This document shows, piece by piece, positions 56,916 to 64,000 of a stretch of 64,000 nt of DNA; the first letter of the stretch is position 1, and the number at the start of each line of letters is the position of its first letter. Where the stretch lies: positions 3,782,001 through 3,846,000 of the forward strand of contig NZ_ARVV01000001.1 of assembly GCF_000385375.1 (NCBI RefSeq), given 5' to 3'. This stretch comes from Methyloversatilis discipulorum (GTDB lineage: Bacteria; Pseudomonadota; Gammaproteobacteria; Burkholderiales; Rhodocyclaceae). The position numbers and the translations under genes were made by a program. Below the pieces are notes generated by a model that worked only from the letters and a program-made list of their open reading frames with translations, searched no databases and was not told where the DNA came from.

Positions 56916-57794
56916 ATGGATCGCCGCCGCTTCCTGCTGCAGCTCGCCGCACTCGCCGTCCTGCCGTCGCAACTGCGCGCGGCGGAAGCGGACTATTCGC
57001 GCGGGCTGCTGTGGGCGGTGCACAGCGGCAACGCGCCGGTGAGCCACCTCTACGGCACGCTGCACAGTGGCGATCCGCGCGTACTTGCGCGCGCGGCGCC
57101 GCTGCGCGCACGCATTGCCGAGGCCCGTCTTTTCATGCCGGAACTGGTGACCGACGCCGAAGCGGTGTCCATCTACCAGGCGGCCAGCGTCTATGGCAGC
57201 GACGACCTGCCGCGCCGGGTCGGCCGGGCGAAGTGGCCGCGCATCGAAAAGATGCTGGCGCTGCACGGCGTCGATTCGCGAGTCGCGGTGCGGCTGCGCC
57301 CGTGGGCGGCGCTCTTGACGCTGCTGCAGCCGGTGGCCGCGCAGCAACCGTCGCTCGACGAAGCGCTGATCTCGCTGGCGCGCGCGCAGAAGGTGACCGT
57401 GCGGCCGCTGGAACAGGTGCAGGAGCAGATAGACGCCATCGCGCTGCTGCCGGAGAAGACCCAGATCGCGCTGCTGATCGACGCCGCACGCCGGCACGAC
57501 CGCCTGCAGGCCGCGATCGAACCGATGACCGTCGCCTGGCTGGCCGGCGAGGTGGGCGAACTGTCGCGCATCAACAGCGGGCTGATGTCCGAAGACCCGG
57601 CGCTGCGCGAGCATGCCCGGCTGTTCATGCAGTCCCTGCTCGGCGCGCGCAACGCCCGCTTCACCGAGCGGCTGCTGCCGGAAATTCAGGCCGGCGGCGT
57701 GTTTTCCGCCTTCGGCGCCTCCCACCTTGCAGGCCCCGACGGCGTGCTCGCGCGCCTCGCTGCGGCAGGCTGTCGAATTGAATCAGTGACTTGA
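56916..57794 (+). CDS. TraB/GumN family exported protein
   Basis: 292 residues. The N-terminus MDRRRFLLQLAALAVLPSQL reads as a twin-arginine-like signal (RRRFLL). TraB/GumN fold: GLLWAVHSGNAPVSHLYGTL with HxxY near the start, GDPRVLARAAPL, and a C-terminal NARFTERLLPEIQAGGVFSA then FGASHLAGPDGVLARLAAAG, where GxxHLxGxxG is the conserved putative metal/active site. TraB-type proteins are thought to be metal-dependent peptidases; substrate unknown. Four bases after the Nudix/ThiE stop, so end of the same operon. Confidence 0.85.
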   Translation: MDRRRFLLQLAALAVLPSQLRAAEADYSRGLLWAVHSGNAPVSHLYGTLHSGDPRVLARAAPLRARIAEARLFMPELVTDAEAVSIYQAASVYGSDDLPRRVGRAKWPRIEKMLALHGVDSRVAVRLRPWAALLTLLQPVAAQQPSLDEALISLARAQKVTVRPLEQVQEQIDAIALLPEKTQIALLIDAARRHDRLQAAIEPMTVAWLAGEVGELSRINSGLMSEDPALREHARLFMQSLLGARNARFTERLLPEIQAGGVFSAFGASHLAGPDGVLARLAAAGCRIESVT

Positions 57795-57797
57795 CGC

Positions 57798-57824
57798 TCC
57801 AGTTTTTAACAATCGTGCCGTTAT
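57798..57824 (+). promoter_or_regulatory. Sigma-28 (FliA) promoter candidate of the chemoreceptor gene
   Basis: TCCAGTTT-N11-GCCGTTAT against TAAAGTTT-N11-GCCGATAA: 12 of 16 matches with exact spacing, 63 bases before the ATG. Fits late flagellar/chemotaxis control. Confidence 0.55.
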
Positions 57825-57887
57825 CCAGACACGATGAATCGTCCGACACGGGCATCCCGCCCGGTACGGATGCACAGGAGACGAGCC

Positions 57888-59921
57888 ATGATTTCATTCA
57901 ACCGTATGTCGGTTGTCAGCCAGCTCTCGATTTCGATCGGCCTGCTCTGCGCGGTCATTTTTGTCGCACTGATTGCGGTCGTGTCGGTATCGAGCAATCG
58001 CGCTGCGATGGAGCAGACCCAGAGCGCCCTCGGCGATCAGGCCGACGCGACGGCAAAGCTGCTCGATCTGAGCTACGAGAACGCACTGGCCAATGCGGCC
58101 AAGGGCATGGCGGCGCTGAAGGGCGCCCTGGGCACCGTCACCGTTGACGACGACACCGTGGCCATGGGCAAGTATCCGGCCGTGCGCGTGGCGCGTGCGG
58201 GCGGCAACGTACTCAACGGTGACGAAGCCCGGATGAAATCAACGCGGGATCTGATCGGCGCCGATCCGGCCGTGATGGTGCGCGTAGGCGACGAATTCGT
58301 CCGCGTGGCGACACTGCTCAAGGACGCCGAGGGCCGTTCGCAGGCCGGCGTCGCGATCAAGAGCGGACCGGATACCGCGGCACTGCTCAAGGGCGACAGC
58401 TACCAGGGCGTGGTGATGCGCAACGGGCGCTTCTACATTTCCTCGCTCGAACCGATCAAGGACGCCGCCGGTCGCGTGGTCGGCGCGCTGTCCGCACGCG
58501 TCGACGTGCAGCAGGGCATCGATCAACTGTTCGAATCGCTGAAGTCCATCCGTGTCGGCGAAACCGGCTACATCCACGTGCTCCGGCCGGGCGAAAGCGC
58601 CGATGACACGACCATGCTGTTCCACCCGGTGCACGCCGGCAAGACGGTGAAGGAAATCGGCAACGACACGCTGACCCGCATCATCGGCGAACAGATCAGC
58701 ACGAAGAATGGCGACCACATCTACGACTGGCCGCGCGAAGACGGCTCGCTGGCGCCGAAGATCGCGGCCTACCGCCTGTCGGACAACTGGGGCTGGATCG
58801 TATCGTCCGGCGCTCACGTCGAGGAATTCACGCGCTCGAACATCCAGCTGCGCAATCTGCTGATCGGCATCTGCGTCGCCTCGGCACTGATGTTCGCCGC
58901 CCTGACCTGGTGGCTGGCACGCAGCCGGCTGAGCCGCCTGAACAAGGTGTCTGCCGCGATGACCCGGCTCGGCAACGGCGACTTCAGCCAGCGCCTTGAC
59001 GTGGTGACTGGCACGACGCACAACGAACTGGACCTGATTTCAATCCAGATGAACGAAGCGACGCGCAAGACCGCCGCGCTGATCACCGCCACCGCCGAGG
59101 CGGCGCGGGCGGTCGGCAATGCGGCGCGGGAACTGCGCGCCGGATCGAGCGAAGTAGTGAATGGCTCGACCGAGCAGAGCAGTGCGGCCGCCGGCCTGGC
59201 AGCCGCGATCGAGGAACTGTCGGTCAGCATCACGCACGTGGCCGACAGCGCCGGGGTCGCCGACGGCATCACGCGCGAGGCGCGCAGCGCTGCCTCCCAG
59301 GGCGAACAGAAGCTGTCCAGCATGGTCGAGGGCATGCAGCGCATCGCCGCCGAGATCGGCGACGCCTCGTCGGCAGTGACCGATCTGGCCGGTCGCACAC
59401 GGGAAATCTCGAACGTCGGCCGCATCATTCAGGAAATCGCCGAACAGACCAATCTGCTGGCGCTCAACGCGGCAATCGAAGCGGCGCGCGCCGGCGAATC
59501 CGGCCGCGGCTTTGCGGTCGTCGCCGACGAGGTGCGCAAGCTGGCCGAGCGCACGGCCGCGTCGACGCAGGAGATCGCCAATATGGTGAGCAGCGTGCAG
59601 GCGGACGCCGACAAGGTGGTACGCCGCATCGGCGAGGTCAGCGGTCAGGTCGGTGCCGGCGTGACGCTGGCCACCGAAGCGGGCGAGGTGTTGCGCGTGA
59701 TCAGCGAACAGAGCGAACGCACCGCTGCGGCGATGAAGGAAATCGCCGCCGCGACGCGCGAGCAGAGCAGCGCCAGCCAGTCGGTGGCGCAGGGCGTCGA
59801 ACGCATCGCCGGCATGGCCGAGCAGAACGCAGACATCACCCGTCGCGCCGACGGCCAGACACACGGGCTCGAAGTGCTGGCCGGCCAGTTGCAGGACAAC
59901 GTCGGCCGCTTCGTGGTCTGA
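57888..59921 (+). CDS. Methyl-accepting chemotaxis protein with periplasmic Cache domain
   Basis: 677 residues from ATG 57888 (CAGGAGACGAGCC). First transmembrane helix about 14-36, Cache-type sensor about 40-315 ([56 protein letters not shown]), second helix about 325-345, HAMP about 346-400 and cytoplasmic signalling hairpin. The hairpin tip [41 protein letters not shown] (shown in full elsewhere by position about 522-562) is nearly invariant. Glutamate/glutamine pairs flank it as methylation sites. No CheB/CheR-tethering pentapeptide at the C-terminus. Senses a small periplasmic ligand; identity unknown. Confidence 0.93.
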   Translation: MISFNRMSVVSQLSISIGLLCAVIFVALIAVVSVSSNRAAMEQTQSALGDQADATAKLLDLSYENALANAAKGMAALKGALGTVTVDDDTVAMGKYPAVRVARAGGNVLNGDEARMKSTRDLIGADPAVMVRVGDEFVRVATLLKDAEGRSQAGVAIKSGPDTAALLKGDSYQGVVMRNGRFYISSLEPIKDAAGRVVGALSARVDVQQGIDQLFESLKSIRVGETGYIHVLRPGESADDTTMLFHPVHAGKTVKEIGNDTLTRIIGEQISTKNGDHIYDWPREDGSLAPKIAAYRLSDNWGWIVSSGAHVEEFTRSNIQLRNLLIGICVASALMFAALTWWLARSRLSRLNKVSAAMTRLGNGDFSQRLDVVTGTTHNELDLISIQMNEATRKTAALITATAEAARAVGNAARELRAGSSEVVNGSTEQSSAAAGLAAAIEELSVSITHVADSAGVADGITREARSAASQGEQKLSSMVEGMQRIAAEIGDASSAVTDLAGRTREISNVGRIIQEIAEQTNLLALNAAIEAARAGESGRGFAVVADEVRKLAERTAASTQEIANMVSSVQADADKVVRRIGEVSGQVGAGVTLATEAGEVLRVISEQSERTAAAMKEIAAATREQSSASQSVAQGVERIAGMAEQNADITRRADGQTHGLEVLAGQLQDNVGRFVV

Positions 59922-59946
59922 GCGCCGCCAACCGGACCCCCGCGTC

Positions 59947-61650
59947 TTGTCCAGCCTGCTTCGATCCAGCCTGCGCCGACGCGGCGTCATCTGGATATTC
60001 TGCCTGCTGGTCATCGCCGGCAACTCGGCCTGGGTGTTGCAGAGCATGGACACCCTGGTCGAGGCCAAGACCCCGGTCGAACACGTACAGAACCGGCTGC
60101 GCACCAGCCGCGTGCTGCTGGAAACGCTGCTCGAAGCGGAGTCCAGCCTGCGCGGCTACCTGCTGACCGGTGACCGGCGCTTCCTGCAGCCCTATCACAG
60201 CGCCCTGACCACACTGCAACGCGTACGCGGCGAGGTGTCGCGGCTGATGTCCGAAGACCCGGCACACGCGCGCCGCGTGCCGGAACTGGACCAGGCCATC
60301 GACGACAAGCTGGCCGAACTGGACGAGAAGGCGACGCTTTACATTCAGGGAGACCGTGAGGCCGCACTGCAGCGCGTGGCCGAAGGTCACGGCCGCGAGC
60401 GGATGGAACGGGTGCGTCGGCTGATGGACGACTACCGCACCGCCGAACAGGCCATCCTCGACGTGCATTTCGCCCGCCAGGCCGAAGCCATCCGCCACGC
60501 CTATCTCACCTTCACCATCTCGACCGCGATCAGCGTGCTGCTGGTCGTACTGGTCGCCTGGCTGATACGCAATTCGGCACGCAGCAGCGCGCAGGCAGAA
60601 GCGGAACTGCAGTCGCGCAACCATGCGCTCGCCGACGCACTGGACAGCACGGCACGGCAGAGCGCGCACAGCAACGCGCTGTCCGAACTCGGGCGCTTCC
60701 TGCAGTCGTCACGCGACATGGACGAGGCGATGGCGCTGCTCGACCACTACCTGCCCCAGGTCTTCGCAATACCGGCCGGCGCGCTCTACCTGACCGCCGC
60801 ATCGCGCAACCAGTTGCGACTGGCCTGCCAGTGGGGCGACATTCCGAACGACGAGTTCTTCGAACCGGGTGACTGCTGGGGCCTGCGCCGCGGCCAGCCC
60901 TACACGCAACCGGATACCGAAGCACCCACCCGCTGCGCTCACCTGCACGCCCCCGAGAACGCCGGCAGCCGCTGCCTGCCGATCACCGCGCACGGCGAGG
61001 TGATCGGTCTGATCAGCCTGCATGGCCGCGGTCACGAGCACGCGCTCAGCGAAGAACAGCTGGCGCAGACGCTGGAGCAGGTGGCACTGTCCATAGGCAA
61101 CCTGCAGCTGCGCGAGACGCTGCGCCAGCAGTCGGTGCGCGACGCGCTGACCGGCCTGTCCAACCGGCGCTACCTCGAGGAATCGCTGGCGCGCGAATGC
61201 GCGCGTGCGCAGCGCAAGAACCTGCCGGTCGCGGTATTCATGATCGACGTCGATCACTTCAAGCAGTTCAACGACAGGCACGGCCACGAAGCCGGCGACG
61301 CCGTGCTGCGCACGGTCGGCCGGCTGCTGCGCGACCATGCGCGCGAATCGGACATCGCCGCGCGCTACGGCGGCGAGGAATTCACGCTGGTGCTGCCGGA
61401 AGCCGACCGCGACGCCGCGCTTGCCCGCGCCGAAATGCTGCGGGCCGCCGTCGAGAACCTCGAACTGAGCTTTCATGGCAACGCGCTCGGCACGCTGACC
61501 GTCTCGATCGGCGTCGCCCTCTACCCGCGACACGGCCACTCGCCGACCGATCTGATGCGGGCCGCCGACCAGGCCCTGTACATCGCCAAGCGGAACGGAC
61601 GCAATCGCGCACACCTGGCGGAGAGCGGCAGCCCGGCCATCGCCGCCTGA
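59947..61650 (+). CDS. Diguanylate cyclase with CHASE3 and GAF domains
   Basis: 567 residues. Transmembrane helix about 12-32, periplasmic four-helix CHASE3 domain about 35-180 (ESSLRGYLLTGDRRFL), second helix about 185-205, short coiled coil, GAF about 240-385, GGDEF about 400-555 with the active-site loop RYGGEEF and an inhibitory RxxD (RESD) five residues before it. It makes cyclic di-GMP, with feedback control. The start is TTG at 59947; no better in-frame start keeps the first helix. 25 bases after the chemoreceptor stop, so likely co-transcribed. Confidence 0.92.
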   Translation: MSSLLRSSLRRRGVIWIFCLLVIAGNSAWVLQSMDTLVEAKTPVEHVQNRLRTSRVLLETLLEAESSLRGYLLTGDRRFLQPYHSALTTLQRVRGEVSRLMSEDPAHARRVPELDQAIDDKLAELDEKATLYIQGDREAALQRVAEGHGRERMERVRRLMDDYRTAEQAILDVHFARQAEAIRHAYLTFTISTAISVLLVVLVAWLIRNSARSSAQAEAELQSRNHALADALDSTARQSAHSNALSELGRFLQSSRDMDEAMALLDHYLPQVFAIPAGALYLTAASRNQLRLACQWGDIPNDEFFEPGDCWGLRRGQPYTQPDTEAPTRCAHLHAPENAGSRCLPITAHGEVIGLISLHGRGHEHALSEEQLAQTLEQVALSIGNLQLRETLRQQSVRDALTGLSNRRYLEESLARECARAQRKNLPVAVFMIDVDHFKQFNDRHGHEAGDAVLRTVGRLLRDHARESDIAARYGGEEFTLVLPEADRDAALARAEMLRAAVENLELSFHGNALGTLTVSIGVALYPRHGHSPTDLMRAADQALYIAKRNGRNRAHLAESGSPAIAA

Positions 61651-61699
61651 GCGTCGGCGGCGCAGCGTATACTCGCGCTCGCCCATACATCGACACACC

Positions 61700-62545
61700 A
61701 TGCTCAGCTACCGCCACGCCTTCCACGCCGGCAATCCGGCCGACGTACTGAAGCACTTCGTACTGGTCGAACTGCTGCAGTACCTGAACCAGAAGGACAA
61801 ACCCTACTGGTACATCGACACGCATGCCGGCGCCGGCGGCTATGCGCTGGACAGCGGCTACGCGGCAAAGAACGCCGAGTACGCCGAGGGCATCGGCAAG
61901 CTGTGGGCCGCGCCAGACCTGCCGGCGGCGCTCGGCACCTATGTCGACGTCGTGCGCGCCTTCAATGAAGGCGAGGCGCTGCGCGCCTATCCCGGTTCGC
62001 CGATGATCGCGCGCGCCCTGCTGCGCGAGCACGACCGGATGAAGCTGTTCGAACTGCACACGACCGACAACAAGCTGCTCAACGCCGCCTTCGCCGACGC
62101 CGGCCGCAGCGTGCGCATCGAGAAGCTGGACGGTTTTTCCAACCTGAGGTCGCTGCTGCCGCCGCCGCCGCGGCGCGCGCTGGTGCTGATCGACCCACCC
62201 TACGAAATGCGCGAGGACTACCGCTACGCCTTCGAAACGCTGCGCGACGCGGTCACCCGCTTTCCGACCGGCACCTACTGCCTGTGGTACCCGCAGCTGC
62301 AGCGCATGGAGTCACGCGACCTACCGGCCAAGCTCAAGCGCATGAAGATAGACGCCTGGCTGCACGTGTCGCTGACCACGCGCACACCGTCGCCCGACGG
62401 TTTCGGCATGCACGGCAGCGGACTGTTCATCGTCAATCCGCCGTGGACGTTGCCGGCCACGCTGAAGGCGACGATGCCCTGGCTCACGAAGACGCTGGCC
62501 ATCGACGCCGGTGCGAAGTTCGAACTCGATTTCAAGATTCCGTAA
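61700..62545 (+). CDS. rlmJ: 23S rRNA (adenine2030-N6)-methyltransferase RlmJ
   Basis: 281 residues, family length. Starts MLSYRHAFHAGNPADVLKHF, the RlmJ signature. SAM site YIDTHAGAGGY (about 36); catalytic DPPYE motif in VLIDPPYEMREDY (about 165). Methylates A2030 of 23S rRNA. C-terminal GFGMHGSGLFIVNPPWTL is also typical. ATG has no strong ribosome site. Confidence 0.96.
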   Translation: MLSYRHAFHAGNPADVLKHFVLVELLQYLNQKDKPYWYIDTHAGAGGYALDSGYAAKNAEYAEGIGKLWAAPDLPAALGTYVDVVRAFNEGEALRAYPGSPMIARALLREHDRMKLFELHTTDNKLLNAAFADAGRSVRIEKLDGFSNLRSLLPPPPRRALVLIDPPYEMREDYRYAFETLRDAVTRFPTGTYCLWYPQLQRMESRDLPAKLKRMKIDAWLHVSLTTRTPSPDGFGMHGSGLFIVNPPWTLPATLKATMPWLTKTLAIDAGAKFELDFKIP

Positions 62546-62554
62546 GGCCCTGCC

Positions 62555-62995
62555 ATGGTGCTGCAGACCTCGATCGACGCGATCACCCATGCCATCGGCC
62601 TCGCCGTAGCGCCGGTGTTCCTGCTCACCGCCATCGCCACGCTGATCACCACGCTGAACAACCGGCTCGGTCGCATCATCGACCGCCGCCGCGTCGTGCT
62701 GGCGCGCGGTGGCCAGCAATGCGAAGACGAAACGATGAGCAATGCCACCGAGCTCGAACTGCTGTCGCGGCGTGCGAAGCTGGTCTATCTGGCCATCCTG
62801 TTTGCCGTCGCCTCGGCGCTGATGGTCTGTCTGGTCGTGTCCTGCGCCTTCTTCGGCGTGCTGTTCACGGTAGTGCTGGCCGATCTGCTGGCCGGCTTCT
62901 TCGTGCTCGCCATGCTGGCGCTGATCACGTCGCTGAGCCTCTTCCTGCGCGAAGTGTTCGTCGCGGTCTTCACGGCCACCCACGCCAACCGCTGA
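62555..62995 (+). CDS. DUF2721 family membrane protein
   Basis: 146 residues. Starts MVLQTSIDAITHAIGLAVAP with a first membrane helix about 14-38 (PVFLLTAIATLITTLNNRLG), a charged stretch RIIDRRRVVLARGGQ, then two closely spaced helices about 75-130 (YLAILFAVASALMVCLVVSC, FFVLAMLALITSLSLFL). This layout with N-N-R-L-G-R-I-x-D-R is DUF2721. Inner-membrane; function unknown. Nine bases after rlmJ, so an operon. Confidence 0.85.
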   Translation: MVLQTSIDAITHAIGLAVAPVFLLTAIATLITTLNNRLGRIIDRRRVVLARGGQQCEDETMSNATELELLSRRAKLVYLAILFAVASALMVCLVVSCAFFGVLFTVVLADLLAGFFVLAMLALITSLSLFLREVFVAVFTATHANR

Positions 62996-63073
62996 CACCC
63001 CGACACAATCGGCATCTAAAGCCCTCCAGAGCGCCGGCCGTTGACCCTGTGCACAAGGTCGACGGAGGGCTCC

Positions 63074-64000
63074 ATGGCGATCAACACCTGCTACGGCGCC
63101 AGCGCGTCGGCCGATCCGGTCCGCGCGGTGGCCGAACTGGCGGCACAGACCGGCAGCACCGACAAGGACGGACTGCTGTTCTTCTGCTCGCCGGATTTCG
63201 ACCTCGCGGCGCTGGGTCGCGAACTGGCGCGGACCTACAGGTGCCCGACGGTCGGCTGCACCTCGTCCGGCCACTTCGGCCCGGCAGGCTTCCAGCGCTC
63301 GGGCATCATCGGCGTCACCTTTTCGGGCGGCGGACTGCGCCTGCGCACCTATCCGGTGACCCCGCTGGCCGCCTACGTCGACCAGGTGAGCTGCATCGCC
63401 GAGGACATCCGCGCCCGGTCGGACGCGACACCCGATCTGAACCGCTTCGGCATGCTGCTGGTGGATGGCCTGTCGATGGCCGAGGAAAGGCTGGTCGCCG
63501 CGCTCTACCAGCACGTCGGCAACCTGCCGCTGATCGGCGGTTCGGCCGGCGACAACCTGAAGTTCGAACACACCTACGTCTACACGGACGGCCTCTTCCT
63601 GAGCGATGCCGCAGTGTTCACGCTGTTCGAGACCACCCATCCGGTGGCCACCATCAAGACCCAGCATTTCGCGGCCGGCGACACGGAGCTGGTCATCACG
63701 AGCGCCGACCCCGAGCGGCGCATCATTCATGAAATGAATGGCGAACCCGCCGCCACCGCCTATGCTGAAGCGATAGATCAGCGCATCGAGGCGCTGACGC
63801 CCGCGGTGTTCTCGCGCCATCCTCTGGTGCTGCAGCTCGGCGGCGATGCCTATGTGCGATCGATCCAGAAGGTGAACGATGACCTGTCGCTGTCCTGCTA
63901 CTGCGCCATCGACGAAGGTCTCGTCGTATCGATCGGCCATGTACTCGACCCCTTGCAGACGGTCGCCGACGCGATGGCCGAGCTGCACCGCACGGTGCCC
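63074..64000 (+). CDS. FIST-domain sensory protein, truncated by window end
   Basis: 309 codons are visible from ATG 63074 (GGAGGGCTCC site) with no stop before the window edge. FIST-N domain about 25-225: LLFFCSPDFDLAALGREL, CPTVGCTSSGHFGPAGF, GMLLVDGLSMAEERLVAAL, LPLIGGSAGDNLKFEHTYVY. FIST-C begins about 235 (EMNGEPAATAYAEAI, HPLVLQLGGDAYVRSI). FIST proteins bind small ligands, possibly amino acids, and often feed signalling kinases or cyclases. Start and family are firm; the C-terminal part and partner are outside the window. Confidence 0.9.
   Translation, partial: MAINTCYGASASADPVRAVAELAAQTGSTDKDGLLFFCSPDFDLAALGRELARTYRCPTVGCTSSGHFGPAGFQRSGIIGVTFSGGGLRLRTYPVTPLAAYVDQVSCIAEDIRARSDATPDLNRFGMLLVDGLSMAEERLVAALYQHVGNLPLIGGSAGDNLKFEHTYVYTDGLFLSDAAVFTLFETTHPVATIKTQHFAAGDTELVITSADPERRIIHEMNGEPAATAYAEAIDQRIEALTPAVFSRHPLVLQLGGDAYVRSIQKVNDDLSLSCYCAIDEGLVVSIGHVLDPLQTVADAMAELHRTVP

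Overview
This is a GC-rich window from a free-living, nitrogen-fixing, motile Gram-negative bacterium. The gene set suggests a betaproteobacterium, probably of the Rhodocyclales (relatives of Azoarcus, Methyloversatilis or Zoogloea); this is inference from gene content, not a database match. The supporting features are an oxygen-sensor-type NifA, a PEP-CTERM protein, a double-length UvrA, an RlmJ-DUF2721 pair, and two-partner secretion of a giant adhesin.

Region 1 (1-10.8 kb) is the edge of a nif cluster. A minus-strand operon runs nifB - fdxN - IscA-like - TPR-like - LRV/FeS protein - nifZ - a second NifZ-like gene cut by the window edge. Upstream lie an amine oxidase-like flavoprotein gene (minus), then selO, ohr and a small unknown gene (plus), then nifA (minus), with a divergent rseC-like gene. 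I read sigma-54 (-24/-12) elements in front of nifB, the amine oxidase and rseC. The last two also have perfect TGT-N10-ACA NifA sites upstream. This suggests that the amine oxidase and RseC-like protein belong to the NifA regulon, which is the most interesting regulatory reading of the window.

Region 2 (10.8-16.2 kb) holds leuA with a leucine-rich leader peptide and a strong sigma-70 promoter, glnS, a PEP-CTERM surface protein and a flavin reductase-like protein.

Region 3 (16.2-38.2 kb) is a surface-adhesin locus: a secreted trypsin-like protease with TPR tail, the TpsB transporter, a single uninterrupted 6114-residue TpsA adhesin, and a FecR-domain protein 11 bp behind it. The adhesin is built from several families of internal repeats. 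One is a 320-bp pair with only four base differences. Four of five recurring Trp/Asn modules carry or adjoin a close cysteine pair.

Region 4 (38.2-50.3 kb) contains dsbC, a ubiquinone-type hydroxylase, tRNA-Met with promoter and terminator, an unusual soluble tandem sensor-CheW protein, a PepSY protein with palindromic CGGGAAA sites upstream, a His-rich exported protein, and the double-length uvrA.

Region 5 (50.3-64 kb) contains a second small exported protease, a dicarboxylate/amino-acid symporter, a ZIP metal transporter, a REP-like doublet, mltA, a small membrane protein, a DUF815 ATPase, a Nudix-ThiE fusion, a TraB/GumN protein, a chemoreceptor with a sigma-28-like promoter, a diguanylate cyclase, rlmJ, a DUF2721 protein and a truncated FIST sensor gene.
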